From Chrysoporthe austroafricana (lineage: Eukaryota > Ascomycota > Sordariomycetes > Diaporthales > Cryphonectriaceae): a stretch of 64,000 bases of DNA. Shown piece after piece: positions 21,411-34,199 of the stretch. Every line of letters begins with the position of its first letter. Position 1 is the stretch's first letter. A model generated the notes under the pieces. The model was not told the DNA's origin, made no database searches, and was given only the letters and a program-made list of their open reading frames with translations. The stretch is from contig JYIP02000001.1 of the NCBI GenBank assembly GCA_001051155.2, positions 992,001-1,056,000 on the forward strand, read 5' to 3'. A program made the translations under genes and the position numbers.

Positions 21411-22959
21411 GGTATTGTGCACTCTGCTCTTCCACTTGTAGGCCTGGGAGCCACGCAATTGTTAGCCATGCTGTGCTGCGGCGAGCCGGTAGGATACCGC
21501 CTGGGCAACTTGGAAGCAACGGGGAAGGTCGGCGACTTACCGGAAGTTTACAGGAGCATTGTGGGAGGTCGGCGGAGGGGGAGGATTCGGCGAGTATTAA
21601 AGAGAGATATCAAAAGTGCCCGGGCAAGCACGGTGGAGGCGCGAGTGAGTACCGGTGCCGGTGTCGGTGGGTGGACTGACGGCAGGCGACATGGGAAGTC
21701 GATGCTATCGTCTATCGTCATGGAGGCGCGCATCACCCCCCACCGGAGTGGAACCCCTGTCCAGAGGCTGGAGGGGGGAGGGCCTTAGGTCGTGCACGGA
21801 CCACACCACCGGAAAAATAACTTGGTCTTGTGCGCCCGGCGAGTTCTTCCTTTTCTTCCCTTCCTCTTCTCTTCTGTATCAACTAATTTGGGTATGATGA
21901 AGCCGCTTCGCTCGCACATCTGTTTCTTCCGCCTCACGGCGGGAGCATGCTGACATGTCTCTGGCGGCACCTCACCACCTTAGAAGAGACAATTTGAAGC
22001 CAATCTGACCCAAGATAAAAATTTGTTTGATCAGGGGGCATCGACTGCCCTCCCCGTTCCCTATCTTTCCTAATGACTCGTTCCTTTTCGTCTGCGTTTT
22101 ATGCTATTATCTTCTACTACGTTAGATAGGTGCCTCGATTGAGGATTGATATGTGTCACTGGCTTGTTGATCCTGCGATCACGGTGTACGATTGCCTGCT
22201 GCAATGCTCAAGTGACAAGTGAGCTCGGGCATTCGCGTCATTGCTAGCCTGGGTTCAATACCAACGCTCATATGGCCATTTAAGGTCATGATCATGCCGG
22301 GCCAGTTGTAATAGGTTCGAAAATGCTTGCAAGGTGAGAAGATGCACCCTGGACGCTTATTTACAGATGTTTTCGCATGTAGGCAGGAGCTACATCGGCA
22401 GTGCTGCGAGACATTACAGCCACCAAAGGAGCTCTCATTGAACTTGCCGTAGACCTGGCGCAGTATCATGTAGGATGGCCGCACAAAGAAAACCGATCGG
22501 GTGCATCCACCTTGCTTCCGCCGTGGCTAAGGCTTCAAAGTAGTCTCAAATTTGTGCTTGTCACGAGCGTGGTCGGCCTGGGCACAGAGCAGAGGACTGC
22601 GCAGTATGTGAACACAGTACGGAGGGAGATCACAGACAGATCATCACATTTCCGAAACGGGCAACATGTTAGAAAAGTGGTGAAACCATCCATGAAATTT
22701 GCTCGCAGCTCATTGATCCCGTTTTCAATGCCATCAAAACATGCCGAAACCCCCGAGACAGACACAGAGAGATCTTTTTCTTTCTCTAAAAGCCCCGTGG
22801 TTGTGGATTTCAGAGAAATGTGTACTGAGCAGCGCGAACCCAACCGATTACTCCGAATGCAAGATCCCTTTCCGTCTTCATTCAGTGAGGAGGAACGTTG
22901 TCGTGGTTGCTGGTACCGTTGCCGTCGACATCGACTTCGAGGTGTCGTTTGGACCGCCC
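21411..22959. other. Intergenic region between the hydroxymethyltransferase and L19
   Basis: The left part is the 5' leader and promoter of the hydroxymethyltransferase; a CTACAAG acceptor-like site just upstream of the start hints at a leader intron. The right part is the 3' flank of L19. Apparent long plus-strand frames here run antisense into the neighbouring genes and have no homology. Confidence 0.5.
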
Positions 22960-24108
22960 TTATTTCTCCTCCTCGACATCGCCCATCAGGGCGTTCCTCT
23001 TCTCCGTCTGCCGGGCCAGCTTGCGCTCGCGGGCAGCCTTGGTCTTCGCACGCTTGGCGTCCATCTCCTCCTTCAGCTGTCTCTCGCGGGCCTTCTCGGC
23101 TTTGGCGCGGTGGATCTGAACGAGCAACAAATGTCAGCATTTCCGCCATAGTGAAGGCCCGGAAGCTAGGATGATCGGGGAAAAGTACATACGTGCTCAA
23201 CCAGGGCGCGCTTGTGCTTGAAGGTGTTACCCTTGGCGGCGTGGTACAGCTCGTGATACAGGTGCTTGTCAATCTTGCCGGAGGCACGGTACTTGACCAA
23301 GAGGCGGCGGAGGACTCGTTGACGGCGCATCCAGAGGACTTGCCTATAATCCAGCGTGTCAGTTCCATTTGTTCATCCGGTGCCCATCACCAACATCCAA
23401 ATATTCGAAGCTCCTGTTTATGTGCTCCACATGACTCGTGCCTAGACAGCAAACCCTTCCTCTCTGGGACTGTCACTCGATCTCGATGATTTTTTGGCGG
23501 TTCAGACGTACTCAGGCATACGGGCATCGGCAGTACCCTTTCTCTTTCCGAAACCACGGTGGCGACCAATTCTGCGGGCGAGGTTCAACTCTCGGGCGCG
23601 GGCACGCGAGTGCATGGTGACGGGCTTGCGGATGATGAGGCCATCGGCGACGAGCTTGCGGATCGACTGGCGGGAGTTGGCATTGGAGATCTCGTTGACC
23701 TCGTTGGGGTCGAGCCAGATCTTGCCCTTGCCGCAGCTAAGGACATCGGCCGCGAGGCGCTTCTGGGTTCGCAGGTTGACCCTGTACGTTGAAGAATCGA
23801 CATGTCAGCACTCCACTTTTTTTTCTCTTTCGTCCCATACGGGACTCTTCCATTGTGACAGAGATCGTGTGTAATGACGGGCGATCAGGAAATCTCGTTG
23901 GTGTTGTGGTGGTGGTGGTGATGGTAATGAAAATAGGTGGTCGGCAACTCGTTTGCGGGTGCTGTGCTGTGGGCGTCATGGACTTGGCCAAATCTCCTCC
24001 CCAAGATTGTGGTCCATCGATCAACCCTCCGGCAGACAATCAATCCACCTCTTTCAGCCCTGCTTGTGTTCGGGAATTGTCGAGGGGTTCGAGGTCTGGC
24101 ACTCACAT
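22960..24108 (-). CDS. rpl19: 60S ribosomal protein L19 (eL19)
   Basis: The coding exons are 24108-24107, 23781-23512, 23343-23193 and 23115-22960, joining in frame to 192 residues. The product begins [12 protein letters not shown] and contains the family segments [33 protein letters not shown] and [18 protein letters not shown]. It ends in the Lys/Arg/Glu-rich C-terminal helix typical of eL19. It is a structural protein of the large subunit; its C-terminal helix reaches toward the small subunit in known ribosomes. The first coding exon holds only the bases AT of the start codon. The G comes from the next exon after a 325-nt intron (GTGAGT...TACAG), which includes a CAC/GTG-type trinucleotide run at about 23902-23925. 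All other introns are GT-AG. Confidence 0.96.
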
Positions 24109-25422
24109 CTTGACTGCACTTGCTGGTGATGGTCGTTGGCGATTGGTTTGGTCGGGTTGGATGGGGCTGGCTTCGAAGGGAACGGTCGTAAAAATTTCCA
24201 AGCAGCGGACGAAGCGGCAGCTTGGGAGAGAGGTTGAGACGGGCTCGTTCCCTTCCCCGCCAGCTTGGTGCGGCAGACGAGGGCGCTAGTGAAATTGTTA
24301 GCATCCGCATGACCTAGCACGTGACTTTGCGTCTACTCCCGCCCTGTACGCTGCTCGTAGATACACACCCCTGCAACCCTGCGTGTAAGCCGAGACAGCT
24401 TCAGCTCGGCACTTCTACTTGTGAGTTTTCAGCGCTAGAACTTGAAACCCATCGCGATATTGAACACTTCAAAGAACTCGCCTCAAGATGCCTGCTAAAA
24501 GCTCGCAAGGCATCTTCGTAGTCAACGCGTCGTCGTAGGAGTGACCTCAGCGTATCAAAATGCCTGGTGGAAAATTACTACCCTATTGAACCTACTTATG
24601 TCGCAGTCTACCTGCGTAGCTTCCTCGTCCACCCACATCTCAGTTGTCGTCGAGAGCGTTTATTAAGAGCTTGATATAAATAAATATGTTGACCTCCCAC
24701 AATATTGGAGAGCAACCCAGGTTTTACAAACGCGAAAATCTCCGCCAGACGAAGGAAGCACCAGGACAGACAAGACTGTCAGCTCTAGCTTATTTTGAAG
24801 CACAAGACTATGTAGGTACGTCCGTACTTACAAGTGTCCCAGTCTCGGAAAAACTAGGAGAAGCGCCAGTCACGGCCATATCTCGACTTGACATGGAAGC
24901 TCTCTACTGTATAAGCGGTTGAGGAGGGAGGTGGGAAGAGAAGATGACGGACAAGGTTTTTTTTGTGGGGGAGGGGGCTGCTCAATACACTAACGGAGGC
25001 AAGTTGAATCAATCCTTTTGGAGATACATGAGAGTGAATATGCGCCTGTCAGACGTGCTGAGACTTCTAAGGTCGCCAAGAAAGTTTCCAGAAGAATAGG
25101 AGGGAGGCAAAACGAAGCAGAGAGTAGACAATAGTAGGCTTAGAGAAAGTCTCGATAGAAAGCAAGCATTCATAGGTACCTACAAGAGCCTCGCCATTCC
25201 GATCATCTTGCAGAATCCGTTTTGGGCTTTTGTCCTTCTTTCTTGGTTTACTTCTTTGTTCCAACAACTAGAAATAGTGCTTTTTGATCCAGCTACATAC
25301 CCACGCAATGCAACAAACCATAGAGAAGGATAACAATCTTCTCATTAACTCTCCCCAATAATCATGAATGCTCGTGAGCCAGTACTGATCCTTTCAGGTG
25401 CAGTGTACCCTCAAGACCCCAT
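24109..25422. other. Intergenic region between L19 and GCN1
   Basis: The promoter and 5' leader of L19 lie on the left and the 3' flank of GCN1 on the right. A poly(T)/poly(G) patch occurs near 24955-24975. I see no additional gene. Confidence 0.5.
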
Positions 25423-28400
25423 CTAATTCTTCGCAAAAACGTCACCACCAACATCAACTTTCCCCACACTCCAGATCTCTCGTTCATCCTCGCGTTCGTC
25501 CTCGCTCAATCCCAACGTACCAGTTACACCGCCCTCAGCTTCTCTCCTCTCTCTAGCCTGAGATCCCAACCTCAGCGCAACACGCTTGAAGTAATCGCCC
25601 ATGCTCCTCTTGGTATTGGCAGGAAGAGCAGTGCCTACGTCGCCAGCCATGAACTTGTCGAACACCTTGCTCTCCTCATCTGCGACGTTGAAGATTGCTA
25701 CGAATGCGGCTTCGGCTGCAAGCTTCACTGGAATGACCATGTCACGAACCGATGCGAAGATGGGCGGCGCAAGGAGGCCAAGGTGTGGGCGAACCATGTC
25801 CATGTTTGCGCGGGACACGGTGCGCACCACTACGAGGGAGAGGCGGCGGGAATCGACGGGCCCACCGGGCGGGATGAGGCTAGCGAGGCTTTCGAATATT
25901 GATTTGGTCGACTCAAAGGACTTTGGTGTGTCGATCAGGAGGTATTTGCCAGCTGCCAGTATGAAGTTGTCCGCAATGAAAGGCTAGCAGTAAGTCAGCA
26001 TCCTGTCGGTTAGGTGAATCGTTGGGAGAGTGCTTACCTCCTTGTGAGACATGCCCTGACACAATAATTCGGGCAAGTCCTCAGCCAGCGGGCTGTCCAA
26101 CAACGCCGACGAAGTCTCCACCAATACCGCATTAAGCGTCAACACCGACGTGTGACTGAAATTCGTAGCCATGGCCCTGCTCTTCAGCAGATTGGTTGCC
26201 ACCTCTGCCGGCACGTTCTTCAGGAGAGCGCCAAAGAGCTTGGCATTGGTGATAGTCATGTTGTCGTCACGCTCGTCTGTTTCCATGTCGATGAGGCCCA
26301 GCACAGCCGTGCGAGACGACTCGCCCATATTGGCGCCCGCTTTGCTAATGACCTCGTACAGAGCCTTGAGCATGGCCGTCTTGACACCGGGATCGGATGT
26401 CTTAGAGCCAGTCACTAGCTCGGCGATGAGGGGGTCGACACGTGGCGTGAACTTGATCAAGGTGCCTAAAGCTTTCGCTGCACGTGTACGAAGCAGGTCG
26501 CTCGAGGTGTCAGCCAGCGATTTAGCAAAGGTGCGCTGAAGCTGAGGCAAGAACGGCTTGAGCGCAGTTGGCATCTTTTCCAGCAGGTTGTTGAGGGCAA
26601 GGAGGATGGCGGATTTGACATCCGTAGATCGCTCTGAGACGACACGGATAAGAGGACCTGTGATCTGAGTAACGAAAGGCTTGAGAGATGCCTCGCTTGT
26701 TCTGTCCACAATGTCCGATATGGCGAGAGCAGCTGTAGTCCGCTGCTCGGGCGTTCCGTTCATGAGACCCTGCAAAAAAATTGGCAGGATGGCATTGATG
26801 CCCTTTGGCAGTTCGAAGCCAGGTAAGTTGACGCCAGCGACGCCGACTTGGAGCAGAGTCTGTCTCGTGGATGAAACAAGTGCGTCCATCTCCTCCTTCC
26901 TAAGGTTCTTGGTGAACTCGCTCAAAGCACTCCAAGCAGCCTTGACGACCTCTGTATCCCTGTCGCCAAAAGAGATGAGCAGGGCACGGATAATGTCCTG
27001 ATTGTACCGAGAGTAGTCCACGTCTGTCTGGGCAAAGAAGTTGGCAAGATGCCGTCCTGTCGCTGCTCGCTTCCGGTGGTCCTCATGCTTCATAAGCTGA
27101 AGGAGCACATTCATTGTCGTATTCAGGCCATCAGACTCGTCTATTGACAAAATGACCGTATCAAATGACTTGTCGAGGTCTTCACGCAGTTCGTCATCCG
27201 TGGCATTAATAATGTTGTCCATAAGTGAGTTGATGATACCAGGCAGGCGACGGTTCATAGCAGCACCTGCAACCTTGGACAAAGATGCTAATGCCTTTGC
27301 GTTGAATGCGGAGATGGGAGGAGCGATAAGAGTTGGGATGAGGTTGGGAAGGATAATGTTAGATCGAGTTGTCTCCGTGAGCAATGTCAGAAGAGCTTGC
27401 AGAGCGTTGTCCGCATCTTCATCAGACCGCAGAAGGTTGAGCAGATATGGTAAAACTTGGTCAACAGCACGCTTGCTTAGTATCTGCTGCAGCGAGTCGA
27501 AGGCCTCGGCAGCAGCCTCTCTGACGTCCTCATCTGAGTCGATAAGAGCGGTCCGGACAACTGAGATGAGAATCTTCTCGTGGTCTTCGAGAGCTTCTTG
27601 TGAGGCAGACGAAATGAGCTCCTTCAGAGCCAGGCAGATACCTTGTCGGGCATCTGTGTCGGTAGAAGTCTGCAGGCCATCCTCGAGAGTTGGCAACAGA
27701 CTCGCGAGAACACCGTCACCAGCCCTGCGGATGAGTTCGCCCAGGGAGTTACTGGCAATGACACGGTGCTCCATGTTGGCACTGCCGAGACGGCGAATAA
27801 TGAGCTGAGTGAGAGTCGGCACCAACTCCTTGAGAGTTCTTGGGCTGGATACCAGGGCCTTCCAGACGCTGATGGCAGCAGCGCGAACGGCAGCAGCAGT
27901 GTCATTGCGGCAGACGTAGAGTGCTGACAGGACCTTGTTGCGCTTCTCTTCACCAAGCGTCTCGCGTAGGGATGTACCAGCTTCTCTGATGGTCTCCTCC
28001 TCCATCTCCTCGACATCTTCCTTACCAGTAATGCCAGTGAGATTGAAGAGCAGATCACCGACAAGCTCGACGGAGCTGAGACGAATTCTATAGCTGTCAT
28101 CCGCCAAACCACGTTCAAGCTCAGGAAGCAGAAGATCCACAGCCTTGGCAGCGAAGTTCTTGACAAGCAGACGCCCGGCACGTAGGGCCGTCTCACGAAT
28201 AGACTCCACATCATCTGCAAGGCCAGCCAAGATAGGTGGGATGATCTTGCCAAGGTAGTTGGCGAAGCTGTTTCCGAAGCACACGGGAAGGAAAATGAAC
28301 AGCGACATAAAACCCTCGCGAATGGCTGGCTTCGAGGATTCGACATTCTGGAGGATCGTAGGCAAGGTCTCCTCGAGGCGGGAGGTGCCCAGTCCCGCCA

Positions 28401-31400
28401 GAACTTCGGATAGTGCCTGTGCAGAACCAAGGCGGTCGCCAGCGCCAGTGTCGGATTTGAGGGTCTGCATGAGCTGGGGAATGAGATCTGGCAAAGCGTC
28501 TTCGCCCAGCTTTTCTACCAAGGAACCCAGTGCTCTTGAGGCAGTTGCTCGAGTGGTCGGCACAGGATCGACCACAGCCACCTTTAGCCCAGCCACCAAC
28601 ACAGGTAGGTGGCTAACAAGATCTTTCTTCTCGGTGAGATGTGCCAAGCTACCAATGACTTGAGATGCCTTGCGCTTCGTGTTGGATCTGTCGCCTAGAC
28701 CACGTTGCAAGATGCGGCCGACAAGAGCCAGGGATGGCGCGTCCAGGTAGTGGACGAACTGTACCTTGATCAGAGAATCCAGCGCCTCGTCTGTGTATTT
28801 TGTGGGATCGCTAAGGGCTTTGAGGAGGATGTCGACCAGACTCTTGACTTCGGGATTGTTTATGACCTCTCCGAACCTCTTCAGACTCTGCTTGGCTGCA
28901 GCACGGACCTCCTTGTGACTGTCATTGAGGACAGCAGTCAACGGTGGGATGATGTCTGGCAAGCTTTGCGCCAGTTGTTGAGGATCAAGGTAAGCCATGG
29001 CACCTAGCAGGTTGCAAGCTCCCTTCTTGCTTCGCCACTGGTCATCGTCCAGGCCAAACAGCAGGGTAGGCATAATCTTTTTGACACCGTAAGAGCTGAG
29101 GTGGGCGAAGCAGGCTTTTGCAGCAGCTAAAGCTGCATCGCGGACATTTGCATTGCCATCGCCAAAACCAGTCAGCAGCTGCGGCACGATTTGGATGACA
29201 TAGGGCTCAAATAGTCGCCCAAGCATGGTTGACAAGAGTTCGTAAGCCAAAAGAGCGCCTTCCCTCTGATTGATCTCTTTCTTGTTTTCATTCGCACCCT
29301 TCAAAGTGCTCATTATGCGGTAATCCTTCAGAGACGTGATGCCGCGGCCAAGCACCAGACCAGCAAGGCCATAGGCCGCGCCACGCTGCTCCGCATACTT
29401 TTTAGATGTAAGAAGAATCTCGATGACCTGATCAAAGTATTTGGATGACTTGTCGCCGCAGGTTCGAATAAGAGGTGGCAGACATTCAGCCACGGCGTAC
29501 TGAACAGTCTCGGACGGCGTGCTGAGTGTGACCAGAAGCCTATCGATGACGGCAGAGATCTTGGCGTCGCCTGGCTTGAGATGACGAGCCAGTGTACCAT
29601 ACATAATGATCACTGCCTCGTTGACGCGATCGCCAAAGTCCGAGCCTTTGTCCGGAGCCTCAAGCGTCCTTTCGAATGCTTGCATCAGCTTATCCAAAAT
29701 GGCCTTCCCGTGAACGGCGATAGCGCTGTTCGCTGCCTCTAGCATCTCGCCCCTCACGGTGTCATTTCTGTCACCTAGCGGACCGGACTCGATGAGGAAG
29801 GTGAAGAAGTCATCAAGCTGAGACTTCTCGAGATATGGTGCAATCTCTTTGAAGGCGAAGGCAATGCCATGCCTGGCCTCCCACGGGTCAGATAGGTCCA
29901 TCTTCTTCGGCATACCAAAAGCGTCGAGTTCCTGCTTTCTCTCTTTGACGAGATCCGCGTAAGATGCCCTTAATTTCTCGAGGACATCCTGCATTGTCGA
30001 CATATGCAAGCTCACCGCCTCAGCCAGAGCCCTCGCTGCGGCGCGACGCAGCTGTACGTCCTTGCTCTCCACGTAAGCAAGCGTCTTCAGTGGAACATCA
30101 GCTGAGACCTTGTACTCGCTTTCCCGCCAAATTTCTTGGCCGAGTTCCACATTCTCGTCGACATCGTCGTGATATGCGAGCCATATCTCTTGCGAGAAGC
30201 CAAGATCACTCATATCGATCTCAGCGCTGATAGACTGTAGCACTGTGGTCTTGACGGACGTCTGCGGCACAATAGCTCCTCGGGCAAGAACATCTATCTC
30301 GTTATGGCTGATGTTTGGTGCGATGCACCGCACAAGGTCTGCAAAACAGTCCTTTGCGATCTTGTAGTGCTGAGCATATTGTTGCATCGAGAATATGAGC
30401 ACAGAGAGGAGTTCCGATCGTGGGATTGCCTCGTCCTCGCAGACGCTGGTGTGAAATGACAGGAATTCAATTGCCAGCACCAGCTGTGCATCGCGGTCAT
30501 CTGGTGTTGCTCCGAACCCACCTTTACGGATGACAAAGAGGATCAATGGTAGTATGTAGATGAGCGAGACCGTATCAAAAGGCCGCTGCTCACCCGCAAA
30601 TCGTAAACGGAACAGGACACGGGTCACGAGGTCCTCGAAGGGCTCTTGCTGCAGGTTGTCGGGGAGACTTGAAACCTCGTGTGCCCTCAGTGTTGCTACG
30701 CCGACGAAAGGTCGCATGGGTCCCAGCCGGTCTGAGATTCGATCAGCCAAAGCAATGTAGGCCTGCGGGCCGGCGCCTCCTGTTATCAAGCTTGCTCCGG
30801 CGTCGAGAGCATCCAGCAATGAGTTGACAGCAGTGCTCATCCAAAGGGACGCGTCTGTCGGTGGGCCGGTGGCCAGACTACGAACAACACCAATGCCCCT
30901 CAACAACTGGGCTGCAACGTGTTGCACTCTCTGCCGTATTTCGGACTCCTTCTTCAGTTGAGCATTCACCTTGGCCGTCTCATCTGCCGTCAGCTTTTTT
31001 TGCGTGCCCTTCTTCGCTGCCAGCTGGGCCCTCAGCTCTTCTTCCCACTTCAGAGTATCGTAATCTTTAACGTTCTTATTGGGAACCACGTTCTCCTTTT
31101 TGGCGAGAACATCAACGAATGCCGTCCCCTCTGGCGTTCGGAAGATCGCTGCTTCCAATGGGCCAATATCTTGCAGCTTTTCGACGTCGAGGTCCGTTCG
31201 GATGAGCACTTCTATCCGCTGGGTCATTGTTTCCGGAGCCACGAAGGCAAGCTCTGCTGCAGCATCATACGCAGCTTCTTTGACGGGGATCTAAAGGATG
31301 ACATGTGAGTATAGGACATTGACGGACTAAGAACGTCAGTCTTACTGGTTGTGAGAATTCTGATCGCTGAACAACTTCGTTGAGCAAGATCTCCTCATAC

Positions 31401-33638
31401 TTTCTTGCTAGTTCACCTGGATCTAAGCTGAGCCGCAGGCACAGATCGATCCACGCAATACGAGGTATCAGCCGTGGTCTTGCAAGAACAAGCAAGGAGC
31501 ACATTTGCTTTTCAAGCTGTGCTTTATCAGGTTTCCGGCCGGCTTTCTCAAAATCCTCAGATGTTAGACATATCGACCTGAGAGCGGCTTGGAGATTGTC
31601 ATTATCGGCCTTAGCCAGTACCGGCGTGCTTTCCTTGTCGCCACTGTCCACGGCTTTTATCCAGTCCCATATACCAAAGATGACGACATTTGACAGCTTC
31701 TCAGCGTTATCCAGATAGACCTTACTCAGAGCATCTGTAGACTCTTTCTGGAGCCTCGCTGTCAAAGATGTGGTGCAAATCAGGTACAAGAAGGCGTGCA
31801 CCCAGGCGGAATTGGTATTTGATGTTGCATCGTCGGGTAGTGACGGCGCGACAGCGGACAGCGCTCTGGAGAGCCACCGCGCGTCATCAGCAGAGGTGAT
31901 CTTGGTGTAGACACGTGGATTGAGGAGGAAAGATGGCTTGGGTTCTAGCTCCAAGCACTGTTTCGAGACGGAAAATTGCTTCAGCAAAGAGCTAAGCTTC
32001 TCGTTACTTCCGTTCTTCAAAAGAGGTGGCGCAACAGCAGAGACAACAAAAGCTGCGGTTATGGTGCCGTCCTGTGACGATTTGAGAGGGTTCTTCAGGA
32101 CGTCGTTGTAGATAGCAAATAAAGAAGGCAGAACAGATTCGGCAAACTTGGTGAACACTGGTGTCTGAGCATCATCAGATTCAAAAGAATTCAGAATGTC
32201 CCCTGTGCTCAGCACCCAGATGCGCCGAGATGGCAGCTTCTTGTCCGCGAGACCTTTTGCATATGCATCAGTCACAGCCTTGGGGATCTCAGTACCCTCG
32301 GTCAAGAGAATCTTGACAGATCCACTCAAGACTGAAGTTTCCACAATCAGTACAGCCTCATTGCCTTCCTTGCCAATAGGGGTTGGCAAACCGGCAACGA
32401 CCTTGGCAGCAATGCTCCCCGACATAGGCACCGCTGACAGCATCTCACAATGAAGAACTCTGTGGTCAGGCGAAGCCAACTTCCCACCCTTCAAGGGAGT
32501 CACGAGCTCGTCCGCGACTTTTTCCATGAGGGCCAAGTCATGGCACCTATCGGCCAGAACGCGGAAGGCCGTGACAACCCCCGATCGAATGACAGCATTT
32601 GATGACTTGATGTTGGATAGCAGAGACTTGAGCAAGTGCCCTTGGAGAACCTTGGACAGGTCCCAGTCCTTGGGCAGACTCTTGACGAGGGGTGTGATGA
32701 GGTCGTTTAACACAATCTCAGGCGCACGTAGTAGCCCCTTCTCCAACGGCGTCACGACCTCCTTCTCGAACTCCTCAAGCGTCACGAATGCAGAGAAGAA
32801 GTCGCTCAGACCAGCTGCCAGGTGTTTCGGCACTGGTGTCTTGGATCCTATTACTTCTCGGACGTAGAAACCGAAGTAATACGATTTCTGCTTTTCCAAG
32901 ACCGGCTTTGATTCAGGTTTTCTCGAGCACACACCGGCGATCACACCAAGCATAATGGCATTCTTGGGAGAGGGCTGCGCAGTCTTGGCAGAAAGGGCCT
33001 GTACAGCCTCGACGATTGCCTTCTCTCTGCTCTCCGGTATAGAGACCAGCTTCCGGAAGCCACGACGGGCGGCCACGAGGGCCGAGTGGGCCACGCCGGG
33101 TTTTGACGCGGCCGAGCAGCATTTATCCAAGGCCTCAGCTGCTGCCGCTATTATGTCCTTGCCGAGCTTTTCCCAGTGTAGAGTTCCGGCCAGGTTTTGC
33201 ATCAACAGGCTGCACCACTCGAGGAGAACGAAGGCATTGGAGGTCGCGATGCTCGGTTTGGGTGCTTCCTGGCGGATGGCGCCCACAAGGGGCGTCAGCA
33301 AATCGGCGTCGCCCTCCTTGCAGATAGATACCAGGCATCGCTGCACAGCCAATCGTGAATCTCGGTCGCCATAGAATGAGTGCGTCCAGAACAGGAGCTT
33401 AAGAAGTTGTAACTGGATCTGCTTGTCAAGAGCTATAGAAGCAACGACAGGTCAGTAACGGGTCCATCGCCTGAGCCAGTAGAGCCTCATGGAACGCCAT
33501 ACCCTTCTGAGAGATCTTGTCGTCCACCGCTCGAAGCTGAGAGATTCTGGAAGAGGTCGACGAGGACGTCAAGGCGGCCTTGGTAGCCTTGAGGTCGAGA
33601 ACCGGCGCGGCGCCGTTGATTTCGGCGTGTTCAGTCAT
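25423..33638 (-). CDS. gcn1: GCN1, HEAT-repeat activator of the Gcn2 kinase
   Basis: Four exons, 33638-33503, 33432-31346, 31290-26038 and 25983-25423, join to 8037 nt and give 2678 residues, very close to the yeast length. Nearly the whole protein is made of HEAT repeats. The central part contains the eEF3-like region (for example TPSETVQYAVAECLPPLI, QRGAAYGLAGLVLGRGI, KKIMPTLLFGLDDDQWRSKK). The region that binds the RWD domain of Gcn2 is expected around residues 2050-2430. GCN1 senses collided or stalled ribosomes and passes the uncharged-tRNA signal to Gcn2, which phosphorylates eIF2alpha. The start ATG is followed by a short exon whose donor GTATGG gives the junction ISQK|ALDKQIQLQLLKLLFW. 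All introns are GT-AG. It is divergently arranged with the helicase gene to its right. Confidence 0.97.
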
Positions 33639-34199
33639 GCTGGCGAAGTGAGAAACGGGATTCGCATGTCGCAGTTGGCCTGAGGGGAAAGGAATACAAG
33701 ACAAGAAAACAAGAAACAGCCCTCTAGAGTTTGAAGGGTATCATACGGCACTCCAGCTCCCCCAGGTGCTCTTGTGCTCTCTTCACTGCTGCGGATGGGA
33801 GGTGTTGCGTCGGCTCGCCGTAAAGACTCAGTCGCTTAGCCAACCTTGGGGGAGCATATGGTGGGGTCTTTTCCCAGTTCCGAAGGCGGTCGACTGTTTT
33901 CTGCCCTTTTCGCGGGGTCAGGGATCGTTGAAGTGATCTTTTTTTATGGAGCTTTATCCCTGCTGGCAGGTACTGCAGCACATCAGAACGAAACTGAATG
34001 CAAGGGCCTTTCTTTCCCAGCAGGCGTCATTCTGTTCGCCTTTGCCCACTTCGACTCTTTGCTGGACTTAACGTCGCCTCTCCCATACTTTCCACCAGCC
34101 CCCATCAGCTTCATTTCCCCCTCCTTCTCCAGAAACGTCTGTGTAACAAGCCGCTACTCTCGCTACTGTCATTGTCATCATCATAGCCTGTCATCAACC
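33639..34199. promoter_or_regulatory. Shared divergent promoter of GCN1 and the DHX29-like helicase
   Basis: Only 561 bp separate the two start codons, which point away from each other, so both promoters and leaders must lie here. The helicase-side leader is pyrimidine-rich (about 34070-34140) and the helicase ATG has the favourable context ACCATGG. No TATA box is obvious. The spacing would allow joint control of two translation factors, but that is inference. Confidence 0.6.

Noticed and set aside
20964..21788. A 274-codon open frame on the plus strand
   Set aside because: It lies antisense to the hydroxymethyltransferase exons and has no motif; the minus strand explains the coding signal.
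22241..22330. T-loop-like strings (GGGTTCAATACC, GGTTCGAAAA)
   Set aside because: Flanking bases cannot form the T stem, and no acceptor, D or anticodon arms are found.
22401..23368. Long open frames over the 3' half of L19 on both strands
   Set aside because: They overlap the L19 exons in other frames and resemble no protein.
23344..23511. Possible C/D box snoRNA in the second-last L19 intron (GTGATGG ... CTGA)
   Set aside because: Only about 30 bases separate the two boxes, too short for a C/D snoRNA, and there is no terminal stem.
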